A program made the position numbers and the translations under genes. From Amycolatopsis balhimycina FH 1894 (GTDB lineage: Bacteria > Actinomycetota > Actinomycetes > Mycobacteriales > Pseudonocardiaceae): a DNA stretch of 64,000 nucleotides. The stretch covers positions 5,514,822-5,578,821 of the forward strand of contig NZ_KB913037.1 of assembly GCF_000384295.1 (NCBI RefSeq), read 5' to 3'. Numbering within the stretch: the stretch's first letter is position 1; the number at the start of each line of letters is the position of its first letter. Positions 53,632-62,799 of this stretch are shown here, one piece after another. The notes beneath the pieces were generated by a model. It was not told the origin of the DNA. It ran no database searches and saw only the letters and a program-made list of their open reading frames with translations.

Positions 53632-55427
53632 CAGCCGAGCTCCCCACCGAACGCGTGCGGGGTGTGCAGGCGTTCGATCACCTTGCCGGACCCGGTGTAC
53701 ATGTGGACGCCGCAGGGCAGGCACGGGTCGAAGCTGCGGACCGCGCGCATGATGTCGATGCCCTTGAAGTTCTCCTGCGTGTTCTCCTCGAAGATCGGCG
53801 TGTTCTGCACGGCGTCCTCGTACGGCCCCGGCGTGCCGAAGCTGTCGCGGACGCTGCCGTTCCACGGCGTCGGCGGGTACGGGTGGTAGTTCGCGATCTT
53901 GCCGCCCTTGATCACCATGTGGTGCGAGAGCACGCCACGGACCGCTTCGGTGAAGCCGCAGCTCACGCCTTCGTCGGGGACCTTGAACGGCTCCCATGTC
54001 TTGGTGTTGCCCTTGCGGACCTCACCGAGGGCCTGGTCGGCGAAGTGCAGCGCAAGCGCGGCCGCGTACGCCTGGAAGTACGTCCGGGCGCGGTTGCGCT
54101 CCAGCGCGTTGCTCCACTTCGGGATCTTCCACTCGAAGGTGACCTCGGGTTTGGTCGCCGTGCGCGGCAGGTTGATCACGACGCTGTGGCCCGTCGACTT
54201 CAGGTACGGCGTGTCGACGAGCCCGGCCAGCGCGGTCACCCACAGCCGGGCGATCGGGCCGCCGCCGGTGTCGAGGGCCAGGTGGTCCTTGCCGTCGAAC
54301 CAGCGCGGCGACATCGTCCACGAGTACTTGCCGTCGAAGTCGCGCTTCGCCGGCCGCGGGATGGTGTGCTGGTTCCACGGGTGGCGCTGGTCGACGGGGT
54401 TGCCGAGCGGGTCCTGCGTGACGAACATCGGCTGGTCGGCCCAGTCCTCGTAGAACGAGCTGCCGAGCAGGATCCGGATGCCGAGGTTGATGTCGAGCAG
54501 GCTGGTCGTGACGAGCTTGCCGTCGACGACCACGCCCGGCGTCACGTACATCTTCCGGCCCCAGGACTCCATGTTCCGGTAGGTGAAGTCGCAGTACTCC
54601 GGGTTGTTCAGGCTGCCCCAGCAGCCGAGCAGGATCCGCCGCCGCCCGACTTCTTCGTAGCCGGGCAGGGCTTCGTAGAAGAAGTCGAAGAGGTCGTCGT
54701 GCATCGGCAGGCAGCGCTTCATGAACTCGACGTAGCGCATCAGCCGGGTCAGGTAGTCGGTGAACAACTGCACGGTCGCGACCGTGCCGACGCCGCCCGG
54801 GTACAAAGTGGACGGATGGACGTGCCTGCCCTCCATCAGGCAGAACATCTCGCGCGTGCTCCGGGAAACCTGCAGGGCCTCCCGGTAGAACTCGCCTTCC
54901 AGCGGGTTGAGCGAGCGCATGATGTCGCCGATGGTCTTGTACCCGTGGTCACGTGCGTGCGGTGCCTCGGTGCGGTTGGCCAGCTCCAGGACGCCGGGGT
55001 TGGTCTCGGCGACCATCCGTTCGCAGTAGTCGACCCCGACCAGGTTCTCCTGGAAGATGTTGTGGTCGAACATGTACTCGGCGGCCTCGCCGAGGTTGAT
55101 GATCCACTCGCCGAGGTGCGGCGGGCGGACGCCGTAGGCCATGTTCTGGTTGTAGACCGAGCACGTCGCGTGGTTGTCGCCGCAGATCCCGCAGATCCGG
55201 CTGGTGATGAAGTGCGCGTCGCGCGGGTCCTTGCCCTTCATGAAGATGCTGTAGCCGCGGAAGACCGAGGACGTGCTGTGGCACTCGACGACCTTCTTCT
55301 GCGCCCAGTCGATCTTCGTGTAGATCCCGAGGCTGCCGACGATCCGGGTGATCGGGTCCCACGCCATTTCGACGAGTTCGGTCTTGCCCTTGGTGCTGAT
55401 GCCCTTGCCGGTTTCCGTCTGCGTCAT
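53631..55427 (-). CDS. hhyL: Group 1h [NiFe] hydrogenase large subunit
   Basis: The 598-residue catalytic subunit binds the NiFe(CN)2CO centre. The N-terminal ligand motif is SRICGICGDNHATCS (Cys79, Cys82) and the C-terminal one is DPCLPCGVH (Cys570, Cys573). The 22 residues after His576 are the tail removed by the maturation protease. EAPHARDHGY and GTVATVQLFTDYL are typical of the actinobacterial high-affinity, oxygen-tolerant type that oxidises atmospheric H2 (Hhy, formerly group 5; R. eutropha AH, M. smegmatis Hyd2). AAGGGG lies before ATG 55427, 13 bp after the small-subunit gene. Confidence 0.95.
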   Translation of the reverse strand: MTQTETGKGISTKGKTELVEMAWDPITRIVGSLGIYTKIDWAQKKVVECHSTSSVFRGYSIFMKGKDPRDAHFITSRICGICGDNHATCSVYNQNMAYGVRPPHLGEWIINLGEAAEYMFDHNIFQENLVGVDYCERMVAETNPGVLELANRTEAPHARDHGYKTIGDIMRSLNPLEGEFYREALQVSRSTREMFCLMEGRHVHPSTLYPGGVGTVATVQLFTDYLTRLMRYVEFMKRCLPMHDDLFDFFYEALPGYEEVGRRRILLGCWGSLNNPEYCDFTYRNMESWGRKMYVTPGVVVDGKLVTTSLLDINLGIRILLGSSFYEDWADQPMFVTQDPLGNPVDQRHPWNQHTIPRPAKRDFDGKYSWTMSPRWFDGKDHLALDTGGGPIARLWVTALAGLVDTPYLKSTGHSVVINLPRTATKPEVTFEWKIPKWSNALERNRARTYFQAYAAALALHFADQALGEVRKGNTKTWEPFKVPDEGVSCGFTEAVRGVLSHHMVIKGGKIANYHPYPPTPWNGSVRDSFGTPGPYEDAVQNTPIFEENTQENFKGIDIMRAVRSFDPCLPCGVHMYTGSGKVIERLHTPHAFGGELG

Positions 55428-55440
55428 GACCGAGCCCCTT

Positions 55441-56498
<1,058 letters not shown>

Positions 56499-56502
<4 letters not shown>

Positions 56503-57182
56503 GGCTGATCACCCTTGGCGAGGTCGTCGAGCGCGCCGAGGGTCAGCTCCCACAGCGCGTGGTAAAGGGTCGTCTGGGCTTCCTGGATGCGGTGCACGGA
56601 CGGTGACGGGACGACGAAGAGGTGGTCGATGCTGTCGAGCTCGGCCATCTTTCCCCCGTCGTAGCCGGCGATGCCGACGGTCACCAGGCCGCGCCGGGCG
56701 GCTTCGTCGAAAGCGCGCACCAGGTTCGCGGAGTTCCCGCTGGTGGACAGGCCCACCGCGATGTCGCCGGGGCGCCCGAACGCACCGATCTGCCGGGCGA
56801 ACACGACGTCGAACCCGATGTCGTTGGAGAGTGCGGTCACCACCGCGATGTCGTTCGTCAGCCCGAAGGCGGGCAACGGTTTCGCGTCGCCCGCCGGGCT
56901 GAGGAACAGGCTGGCGAGGTCCTGCGCGTCGGTCGAGCTTCCGCCGTTGCCGAAGGCGAGCAGCCGGCCGCCGCCGCGGAACGCGCGCGCGAGGTCCTGC
57001 GCGCACGCGAACAGGCGGTCGCGGTCGGCCGCGAGGACGTCGCCGCGCAGGGCGACGATCTCGTGCACCTTGTCCACAGTGGACTGTTCCACCTGGCGGA
57101 GGACGGCGTCGAGGTCACTGGTGCCCGAGTAGAGGAACGGGTACAGCTCTTCGAGACCGTCGACCGGGCGTTCCCGGGTCAT
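56499..57182 (-). CDS. SIS-domain phosphosugar isomerase-like protein (GmhA type), copy 2
   Basis: The 227-residue protein has one SIS domain of the GmhA (sedoheptulose-7-phosphate isomerase) type: GGGRLLAFGNGGSSTDAQDL (phosphate-binding Ser/Thr), VVTALSNDIGFDVVFARQIG and VGLSTSGNSANLVRAF. ATG 57182 was chosen, with GGGAG upstream. It lies between the HypC-like gene and the small subunit with tight overlaps, so a hydrogenase-linked role is likely although no sugar pathway is nearby. SIS proteins recur in group-1h clusters, as recalled. Confidence 0.88.
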
Positions 57183-57202
57183 CCGGCGCTCAACTCCCGC
57201 GG

Positions 57203-57439
57203 CTAGGACTTCTCCAGGCGTGCGATGGCTTCTCCGGCGTGCACGAGGACGCGGTCGCCGACGCCGGCCTCGACCAGCGCGACACTGACCTCTTCCCGGG
57301 TGCTTCCGGTGTCGACGACAGCGAGCTCGTGTTCGAGGAGCTCGACCACGGTCACCTCGACCGCGGTGTCGGAGCAGGTGATGCAAACCCCGTCGTGGCA
57401 GACGGGGCCGGCTTCTCTGTCGGCGTCACGGGCGCTCAC
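57203..57439 (-). CDS. Second HypC-like protein without the N-terminal MCxxxPG
   Basis: The 78-residue protein has a HypC/HupF-type barrel (AVEVTVVELLEHELAVVDTG, EAGVGDRVLVHAGEAIARLE) but lacks the canonical Met-Cys start. It has a 13-residue leader and a Cys-rich segment CHDGVCITCSD. It may be a specialised chaperone that carries a metal or the iron unit in another way, or protects the large subunit. GTG 57439 overlaps the preceding SIS gene by 4 bp (GTGA), and 20 bp separate it from the next SIS gene. Confidence 0.8.
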   Translation of the reverse strand: MSARDADREAGPVCHDGVCITCSDTAVEVTVVELLEHELAVVDTGSTREEVSVALVEAGVGDRVLVHAGEAIARLEKS

Positions 57440-58056
57440 GACGCCACCTCCGGAGTCAGCACACCGGGTTGCTCGAAGAAGACGTGCACCAGCTCCCACA
57501 GCACGTGGTAGGTGGTCACGTGGACCTCCTTGACGACGCGCGGGTCGGCCGAGCGGGCGACGAGGACGTGGTCGAGCCCGGGCGTCGCGGCGATCGCCCC
57601 GCCGTCGCCGCCGGTCAGCGCGATGGTGAGCATGCCGGCGTCCCGGGCCGTTTCGAGGCCGCGGCGGACGTTGGCGCAGCCGCCGTCGGCCGAGATGCCC
57701 AGCGCGATGTCGGCCGGCTCGCCGATGATCCGCAGCTGGTGGGCGAAGACGTCTTCGAGGCCGACGCGGTTGGCGACGCCGGTGACCGTCGCGACGTCGG
57801 CGGTCAGCGACAGCGCCGGCAGCGCGCGCTTGCCGACGATCACCGGGTGGACGAACTCGACCGCGACGTGCTGGGCGTCGGTGCTGGGGCCGCCGTTGCC
57901 GAACACCACGAGCTTGCCGCCGCGGTGGAAGCGCCGCGCCATGCCGTGGCACGCCTCGGCCACCGTCCTGGCGTCGTCGGCCAGGGCGAGCACGGGTGCC
58001 CTGCGGCGCTCGAAAAGAGCGTCGACGGAGTCCGGGTGATTCGGTGACCACGACAT
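57436..58056 (-). CDS. SIS-domain phosphosugar isomerase-like protein (GmhA type), copy 1; first gene of the hydrogenase operon
   Basis: The 206-residue SIS protein shows GGKLVVFGNGGPSTDAQHVA, VATVTGVANRVGLEDVFAHQ and LGISADGGCANVRRGLETA. It is a paralogue of the copy at 56499; the phosphate-binding Ser is partly changed (GNGGPST versus GNGGSST), and SADGG replaces STSGNS, so catalytic ability is less certain. ATG 58056 has GAGGAAG upstream. It is the first gene after the putative Crp box and promoter at 58115-58130. Confidence 0.86.
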   Translation of the reverse strand: MSWSPNHPDSVDALFERRRAPVLALADDARTVAEACHGMARRFHRGGKLVVFGNGGPSTDAQHVAVEFVHPVIVGKRALPALSLTADVATVTGVANRVGLEDVFAHQLRIIGEPADIALGISADGGCANVRRGLETARDAGMLTIALTGGDGGAIAATPGLDHVLVARSADPRVVKEVHVTTYHVLWELVHVFFEQPGVLTPEVAS

Positions 58057-58114
58057 CGCGGCACTTCCTCGAGGGCTGCTACTCGGCGGTGAGAGTCCCA
58101 TCCCAGGCTAGAAC

Positions 58115-58130
58115 TGTGAGTTGGATCACA
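58115..58130. promoter_or_regulatory. Crp-type box TGTGA-N6-TCACA upstream of the hydrogenase operon
   Basis: TGTGAGTTGGATCACA is a perfect copy of the Crp/GlxR consensus. Its centre lies 66 bp before the first operon ATG. On the minus strand TTGTGT-N17-TAGCCT could be the -35/-10 pair and overlaps the box, so repression or a shifted start with activation are both conceivable. Confidence 0.6.
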
Positions 58131-58179
58131 CAATAGATCGATGGGGTCTGTGCTCCCCCGGGTGAGTCCGATCAGCCGC

Positions 58180-59223
58180 TCAGAATTGGTGCTCGCGGTC
58201 GTCCTGGACGTGCTCCGCGCGGGCGAGCCAGTGTTCGGCCTCATGCGCCGACCCCCGGGCCCGCAGCATGCGCGCCAGGCTGAGCATCCCCTGGACGTCG
58301 CCCGTCTCGGCCGCCCGGCGGAACCACTGCTCGGCCTGGGCCAGGTCCTCGCGGTGCTCGGCGAGGTGGCCCAGGTTGGTGAGCGCCGGGACGCTGCCGT
58401 GCTCGGCGGCCTTGCGGTACCAGGCCGCCGCTTCGCCCTCGTCGCCGCGGTTGCGGGCCAGCACACCCAGGTTGGTCATCGCCGCCGGGTCGCCGCGCTC
58501 GGCCGCGTCGAGGTAGCAGCGCTCGGCCTCTTCCAGGTCGCCGCGGCGGTGCAGGAGGAGCCCCAGCCGGACGATCGCCTCCAAGTGGCCGCCGCTCGCG
58601 CCCTGGCGGTACCACGACTCCGCGTCGCCCGGCCTGCCGTTGCGCTCGGCCTGCCTGCCGAGCGGGCAGGTCGCCGCGTAGTCGCCGGCCAGGACCGCCG
58701 ACCGCCACCAGCGGGCCGCCTCCGCGGCCTGGCCGCGGTCGCGCAGCATCAGCCCCAGGTCGATCATCGCGCCGGTGAGGCCGGCGTCGGCGGCCTGGCG
58801 CAGCCACGGCTCGGCCTCTTCGGGTTGACCCTGTTCCCGCAGCAGGTGCCCCAGCGCGGCCATCGAGGGCAGGTCGCCGGCGTCGGCCGCCTCGCCGTAC
58901 CAGTGCTGGGCCTCTTCGCGCTTCCCCCGCCGCTCGTACGCCCGGGCCAGGTTCAGCATCCCGTGGGGCTCGCCGGCCAGCGCCGCTTCGTGGTACCAGC
59001 GCTCGGCCTCGTCCCGGACGCCGCGGTCGGCCAGGAGGTGGGCCAGCGCCGTCATCGAGACGCGGTCGCCGCCCATGGCGGCCTTCCGGTACCAGGCTTC
59101 GGCTTCGGCGAGTTCTCCGCGCTCGCGCATCGCCGCGCCCATCCGGGCCATGGCGACGACGTTGCCGCCCTCGGCGGCCTTGCGCTGGAAGAACTCGTCG
59201 AACTTCTTGAGCCGACCGGGCAT
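58180..59223 (-). CDS. Sel1/TPR-repeat protein
   Basis: The 347-residue protein consists of about nine tandem helix-hairpin units of about 36 residues, each of the pattern A-x-x-x-G-x-x-x-A-x-x-x-L-G-x-L-x-x-x-R-G-x-x-x-E-A-x-x-W-Y-x-x-A (for example YRKAAMGGDRVSMTALAHLL). Such solenoids bind partner proteins. It is encoded upstream of the hydrogenase operon on the same strand with a 123-bp gap that holds the Crp box. It may be separate, or be read through into the operon. Start ATG 59223 has GGGAGG 9 nt upstream. Confidence 0.88.
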   Translation of the reverse strand: MPGRLKKFDEFFQRKAAEGGNVVAMARMGAAMRERGELAEAEAWYRKAAMGGDRVSMTALAHLLADRGVRDEAERWYHEAALAGEPHGMLNLARAYERRGKREEAQHWYGEAADAGDLPSMAALGHLLREQGQPEEAEPWLRQAADAGLTGAMIDLGLMLRDRGQAAEAARWWRSAVLAGDYAATCPLGRQAERNGRPGDAESWYRQGASGGHLEAIVRLGLLLHRRGDLEEAERCYLDAAERGDPAAMTNLGVLARNRGDEGEAAAWYRKAAEHGSVPALTNLGHLAEHREDLAQAEQWFRRAAETGDVQGMLSLARMLRARGSAHEAEHWLARAEHVQDDREHQF

Positions 59224-59403
59224 CGGCTGCTCCCTCCCGGATGGGTCCTGCTCCGGTAGTCGCAGAGGATCGGCTCGGTGTGACAGGTCCCGCTGGGGGT
59301 GTGCGAGGTCACATTCGCGCCAGGTCGTCGTGTCGGCGCGATTTTCCCGCACCGGCAGAGGTGACACTACGCCGCGCGCACGCGCAGGTGAGAGGAGAAA
59401 ATC

Positions 59404-60078
59404 GTGGCGGCCCGAAGCTTTCGGCTGAGCGTGACGCACCGGATCCTGCTGGTAGTCGCCGTCCTGGCGGTGGCCCTCTTCGGCTACTGGGCGACGAGCA
59501 GGGGCGCGGGCGCGACGCCGCCGACGTCCGGGGCGCCGGTTCCGGTCGGCGCGGCCGACGCGCAGAAGCAGCTCGACGAGCTGACCATCGCCGCGCGGAC
59601 GTCGATGGACGGCTACTCGCGCGAGAAGTTCCCGCACTGGGACAGCCAGGGCTCCGGCTGCGACACCCGCGAAGTCGTGCTCAAGCGCGACGGCAAGGAC
59701 GTCAAGACCGACAAGGACTGCAAGCCGACGTCCGGGACCTGGACCAGCGTCTACGACGAGGAGACCTGGACGAAGGCCACCGACGTCGACATCGACCACA
59801 TGGTCCCGCTCGGGCAGGCATGGGCCAGCGGCGCGAAGTCGTGGACGACCGAGAAACGCGAGCAGTTCGCCAACGACCTGACCCGGCCGCAGCTGTTCGC
59901 CGTGACCGACAACGTCAACCAGCAGAAGAGCGACAAGGCGCCCGACCAGTGGAAGCCGCCGCTCGTGGCGTTCTGGTGCACCTACGCGACCGACTGGATC
60001 GTCGTGAAGCACTACTACGGGCTCACCATCACGCAGGCCGAGAAAACCGCCTTGACCGACATGCTCCGCCGCTGCTGA
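59404..60078 (+). CDS. Exported HNH-family nuclease (DUF1524/GmrSD-like)
   Basis: The 224-residue product has a signal anchor (HRILLVVAVLAVALFGYWAT, residues 12-31) followed by an extracellular domain with DVDIDHMVPLGQAWASGA. The Asp-His-x-Val-Pro segment is the catalytic core of HNH nucleases of the DUF1524 type. The later DNVNQQKSDKAPDQWKPP provides the Asn and Lys. Three cysteines in GCDTREV, KDCKP and FWCTY suggest disulphides. Actinomycetes secrete such nucleases for phosphate scavenging or lysis of DNA at development. GAGGAG lies before GTG 59404. Confidence 0.85.
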   Translation: MAARSFRLSVTHRILLVVAVLAVALFGYWATSRGAGATPPTSGAPVPVGAADAQKQLDELTIAARTSMDGYSREKFPHWDSQGSGCDTREVVLKRDGKDVKTDKDCKPTSGTWTSVYDEETWTKATDVDIDHMVPLGQAWASGAKSWTTEKREQFANDLTRPQLFAVTDNVNQQKSDKAPDQWKPPLVAFWCTYATDWIVVKHYYGLTITQAEKTALTDMLRRC

Positions 60079-60097
60079 GCCGGCTACCCCAGCCCCC

Positions 60098-60156
60098 AAG
60101 TCCGTGAATGGCACATTGAGGGACTTCAAGTCCCTCAATGTGCCATTCACGGACTT
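60098..60156. terminator. Perfect 29-bp-arm palindrome between convergent genes (TGAANGNCNC family)
   Basis: The arms at 60098-60126 and 60128-60156 pair without a mismatch around a single central C, with outer motif TGAATGGCAC. It lies between the nuclease and nitroreductase genes; its last base is the first base of the nitroreductase stop codon. Transcripts from either side would form a very stable hairpin. Confidence 0.8.
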
Positions 60157-60794
60157 CACCAGCGGTCGAGGTGCAGGACCTCGTCCAGGGGTTGTCGGGC
60201 GGCGGGCTTGAACGTCTCGCCCGTGTAGAACGCCGTCGGGATCAGCGCCGCCTGGTGCACGTTCTTCGGCAGCTCCAGCACCTCCGCCGCCTCCTGCTCG
60301 TACTTCAGGTGCAGCGTCGTCCACGCCGTGCCCAGCGTCACCGAGCGCGCCGCCAGCATGTAGCTCCACACCGCCGGCAGCAGCGACGCCCACAGCCCCG
60401 CCTGGTTGCCCGCCGGCAGTTCCGCCGACTCCGTCTCCAGGCAGGGGACGACCAGCACCGGCACGTCACCCATGCGGTCCGCCAGGTACGCCACGCTGTC
60501 GCCGACCCGCTGCTGCACCGGGGCCCGCGCCGGGTCGTCGGCGAAGAGCTTGCCCGCCGCCCGGTCGGACGAGAGGTACTCCTGGCACGCCTTGCGGTAG
60601 ATGCGCCCGAGCGCGGCGCGCTGGTCCGCGTCCGTGACCACCAGCCACTGCCACCGCTGCGTGTTCGAGCCGCTCGGCGCCTGCAGTGCCACGTGCACGC
60701 AGTGTTTCACCAGTTCGAGTGGCACGTGCCGGTCCAGGTCGAGCCGCTTCCGCACGGTCCTCGTGGTGGTCAGGAGCTCTTCGGGCGTCATCAT
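60156..60794 (-). CDS. Nitroreductase-family flavoprotein
   Basis: The 212-residue protein has the FMN-binding nitroreductase fold: RTVRKRLDLDRHVP (phosphate-binding Arg residues), LQAPSGSNTQRWQWLVVTD, and a C-terminal LGTAWTTLHLKYEQEAAEVL with HQAALIPTAFYTGE. It should reduce nitroaromatics, quinones or an enone with NAD(P)H. It starts at ATG 60794 and lies 18 bp after the aldo/keto reductase gene on the same strand, so the two redox enzymes are probably co-transcribed. Confidence 0.88.
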   Translation of the reverse strand: MMTPEELLTTTRTVRKRLDLDRHVPLELVKHCVHVALQAPSGSNTQRWQWLVVTDADQRAALGRIYRKACQEYLSSDRAAGKLFADDPARAPVQQRVGDSVAYLADRMGDVPVLVVPCLETESAELPAGNQAGLWASLLPAVWSYMLAARSVTLGTAWTTLHLKYEQEAAEVLELPKNVHQAALIPTAFYTGETFKPAARQPLDEVLHLDRW

Positions 60795-60812
60795 CGGCCC
60801 ATCATGCCGGGC

Positions 60813-61799
60813 CTACCAGCGGTCGTGCACCAGCGGCCGGATCAGCTCGTCGTACGTCTCGCGAACGCCCGCCAGCGCCTCCGAAGACGACACAGACAAC
60901 GGCGGAAGCAAAGCCGCCGCCGTGTTCGCCGAAGCCTGCGAAGCGTTCCGCGCGCCCGGGATGACCGTGCTCACGCCCGGCTGGTCGATGATCCACCGCA
61001 ACGCGAACTGCGCGAGCGTCTGCTCGGCGGGCACGAGCCCGCGCAGCCGCTCGACGGCCTCGAGCCCGGCCTCGTACGGCACGCCGGAGAACGTCTCGCC
61101 GACGTCGAACGCCTCGCCGTGGCGGTTGTAGTTGCGGTGGTCGTTCTCGGCGAACGTCGTCTCCGCCGTGTAGCGGCCGGACAGCAGGCCCGACGCCAGC
61201 GGCACCCGCGCGATGATCCCGGCGCCCGCCTCCGCCGCCGCGGGCAGCACGCGCTCCAGCGGCTTGAGCCGGAGGCAGTTCAGGATGATCTGCACCGAGG
61301 CGACGTTCGGCCGCGCCAGCGCGGTCAGCGCTTCCTCGCACGTCTCGACGCTCACGCCGTACGCCTTGATCCGGCCTTCGTCGACCATCGCGTCGAGCGC
61401 GTCGTACACCGCGTCGGAGGAGTACACCGGCGTGGGCGGGCAGTGCAGCTGGACCAGGTCGAGGGTGTCCACGCCGAGGTTGCGGCGCGACCGGTCGTTC
61501 CACTCGCGGAAGTTCGCGGCGACGTAGTTCTCCGGCACCTGCTCGGCCCGGCGGCCCATCTTGGTCGCCACGAAGACGTCCCCGCGCTCGGCGAGGAACC
61601 GGCCGACCAGCCGCTCGCTGCGGCCGTCGCCGTAGACGTCCGCGGTGTCGAAGAAGGTGACGCCGGCGTCCGCCGCGGCGTGCAGCACGGCCAGGGCGTC
61701 GTGCTCGTCGACCTCGCCCCAGTCCGCCCCGAGCTGCCAGCAGCCGAGCCCGACGACGGACACCTCGCGGCCCAGGCGGGCGATCTTCCGGTTCTCCAT
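60813..61799 (-). CDS. Aldo/keto reductase
   Basis: The 328-residue protein is an (alpha/beta)8 oxidoreductase. Catalytic Asp and Tyr are in FFDTADVYGDGRSE (near residue 55), Lys in FVATKMGRR and His in LVQLHCPPTP. The NADP-binding end reads VSTVIPGARNASQASANT. It reduces aldehydes or ketones with NADPH. The start is ATG 61799. The divergent MarR gene 42 bp away is the likely regulator. Confidence 0.92.
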   Translation of the reverse strand: MENRKIARLGREVSVVGLGCWQLGADWGEVDEHDALAVLHAAADAGVTFFDTADVYGDGRSERLVGRFLAERGDVFVATKMGRRAEQVPENYVAANFREWNDRSRRNLGVDTLDLVQLHCPPTPVYSSDAVYDALDAMVDEGRIKAYGVSVETCEEALTALARPNVASVQIILNCLRLKPLERVLPAAAEAGAGIIARVPLASGLLSGRYTAETTFAENDHRNYNRHGEAFDVGETFSGVPYEAGLEAVERLRGLVPAEQTLAQFALRWIIDQPGVSTVIPGARNASQASANTAAALLPPLSVSSSEALAGVRETYDELIRPLVHDRW

Positions 61800-61827
61800 G
61801 TCGCGATCCAAGCACACGACCGGCGCC

Positions 61828-61833
61828 TATGAT
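61828..61833 (+). promoter_or_regulatory. -10 box for a leaderless MarR transcript
   Basis: TATGAT ends 8 nt before ATG 61842 in a 42-bp divergent intergenic region, which leaves no room for a leader with a ribosome site. Confidence 0.5.
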
Positions 61834-61841
61834 CGGCCGTC

Positions 61842-62327
61842 ATGGCCATGAGTTCGGGTCCGGAAGGGCTGGGGACCCGGATGCGGCACGTCCTCGAGAT
61901 CCTCGACGGCGACGTCGCGAGGTTCCTCGCCGACATCGGCCTCGACGGCTACCGGCCGCGGTACTCGCCGGTGGTGCGGGCGCTGCTCGCGCGCGGCCCG
62001 CTGGCCATCCGCGACCTCGCCGAAGAGATGCGCGTGACGCACTCGGCGGCCAGCCAGACCGTCGCGCAGATGAGCCGCGCCGGTTTCGTGCACCTCGAGC
62101 CGGGTGCCGACGCCCGGCAGCGGATCGTCTCGCTCACCGCGAAGACGCGCGACCTGCTGCCGCTGATCGAGGCGGAGTGGACGGCGACGACCGAGGCGAC
62201 GGCGGCATTGGAAGCGGAGCTGCCGTACTCGCTGCGCGCCCTGCTGGACGCGATCATGGAAGCCTTGGAGCGCAAGCCGTTCCGCCGGCGGATCGAGGAG
62301 ACCGTGGCCGCCCGGGAACTGCGCTGA
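61842..62327 (+). CDS. MarR-family regulator divergent from the aldo/keto reductase
   Basis: The 161-residue winged-helix protein has LAIRDLAEEMRVTHSAASQT (recognition helix) and the wing VHLEPGADARQRIVSLTAK, with the D-x-R pattern typical of MarR. A helical dimer arm follows. It lies back to back with the aldo/keto reductase and nitroreductase genes and probably controls them in response to an electrophile or oxidant. ATG 61842 is used; ATG 61848 is a nearby alternative. Confidence 0.9.
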   Translation: MAMSSGPEGLGTRMRHVLEILDGDVARFLADIGLDGYRPRYSPVVRALLARGPLAIRDLAEEMRVTHSAASQTVAQMSRAGFVHLEPGADARQRIVSLTAKTRDLLPLIEAEWTATTEATAALEAELPYSLRALLDAIMEALERKPFRRRIEETVAARELR

Positions 62328-62738
62328 TCAAAGCGGGAAGACCGCCCAGACGTACTTGCCGCCGGGGCAGCGTTCGAAGCCCCAGGCCAGGGACAGCGCC
62401 TGGACCAGGACGAGCCCGCGGCTGCGGGCCTCGGCCGGGGACGGCGCCCGCAGCTCGGGCAGCATCCGGCCGGTGTCGTGCACCCGCAACGTCAGCCGCC
62501 CGTCGCGGTACTCCAGCTCCAGCCGCTGGGGCCGTTCGCCGTGCTCGAAGGCGTTCGTGACCAGCTCAGACGTCGCCAGCAGGACGTCGTCCAGCCGGTC
62601 CTCGCGCACGCCGAAGCGCAGCATCGCCATCCGGACCTCGTGCCGGGCCAGCGCCGGGGCCGTGACGTCGGCCGGGAGGAGCACCCTCACCCGGGCGGCT
62701 GCCGGAGCCGTGCGCTGCGGCAGTCTCGACGTCGTCAT
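62328..62738 (-). CDS. RsbW-like ATP-binding (anti-sigma/regulatory) protein
   Basis: The 136-residue protein has a stand-alone HATPase_c domain of the serine-kinase anti-sigma type: VLLATSELVTNAFEHGERP (N box), LTLRVHDTGRMLPE (G1) and SRGLVLVQALSLAWGFE (G2). The C-terminus GGKYVWAVFPL is typical of the many Streptomyces RsbW-like proteins. It begins at ATG 62738, downstream of the SigF-like gene on the same strand, with a 61-bp gap; a role in the same stress circuit is plausible but not shown. Confidence 0.87.
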   Translation of the reverse strand: MTTSRLPQRTAPAAARVRVLLPADVTAPALARHEVRMAMLRFGVREDRLDDVLLATSELVTNAFEHGERPQRLELEYRDGRLTLRVHDTGRMLPELRAPSPAEARSRGLVLVQALSLAWGFERCPGGKYVWAVFPL

Positions 62739-62799
62739 CGGGTCCCCCTCCCAGTGAGTTCGGTCCGCCCGCGAAGTACCCAAGCGGGGGTGCGGCTAA

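Noticed and set aside
60138..61832. Open frame of 564 codons opposite the nitroreductase and aldo/keto reductase
   Set aside because: It spans two real genes on the other strand and consists mostly of Arg, His, Val and Gln without domains.
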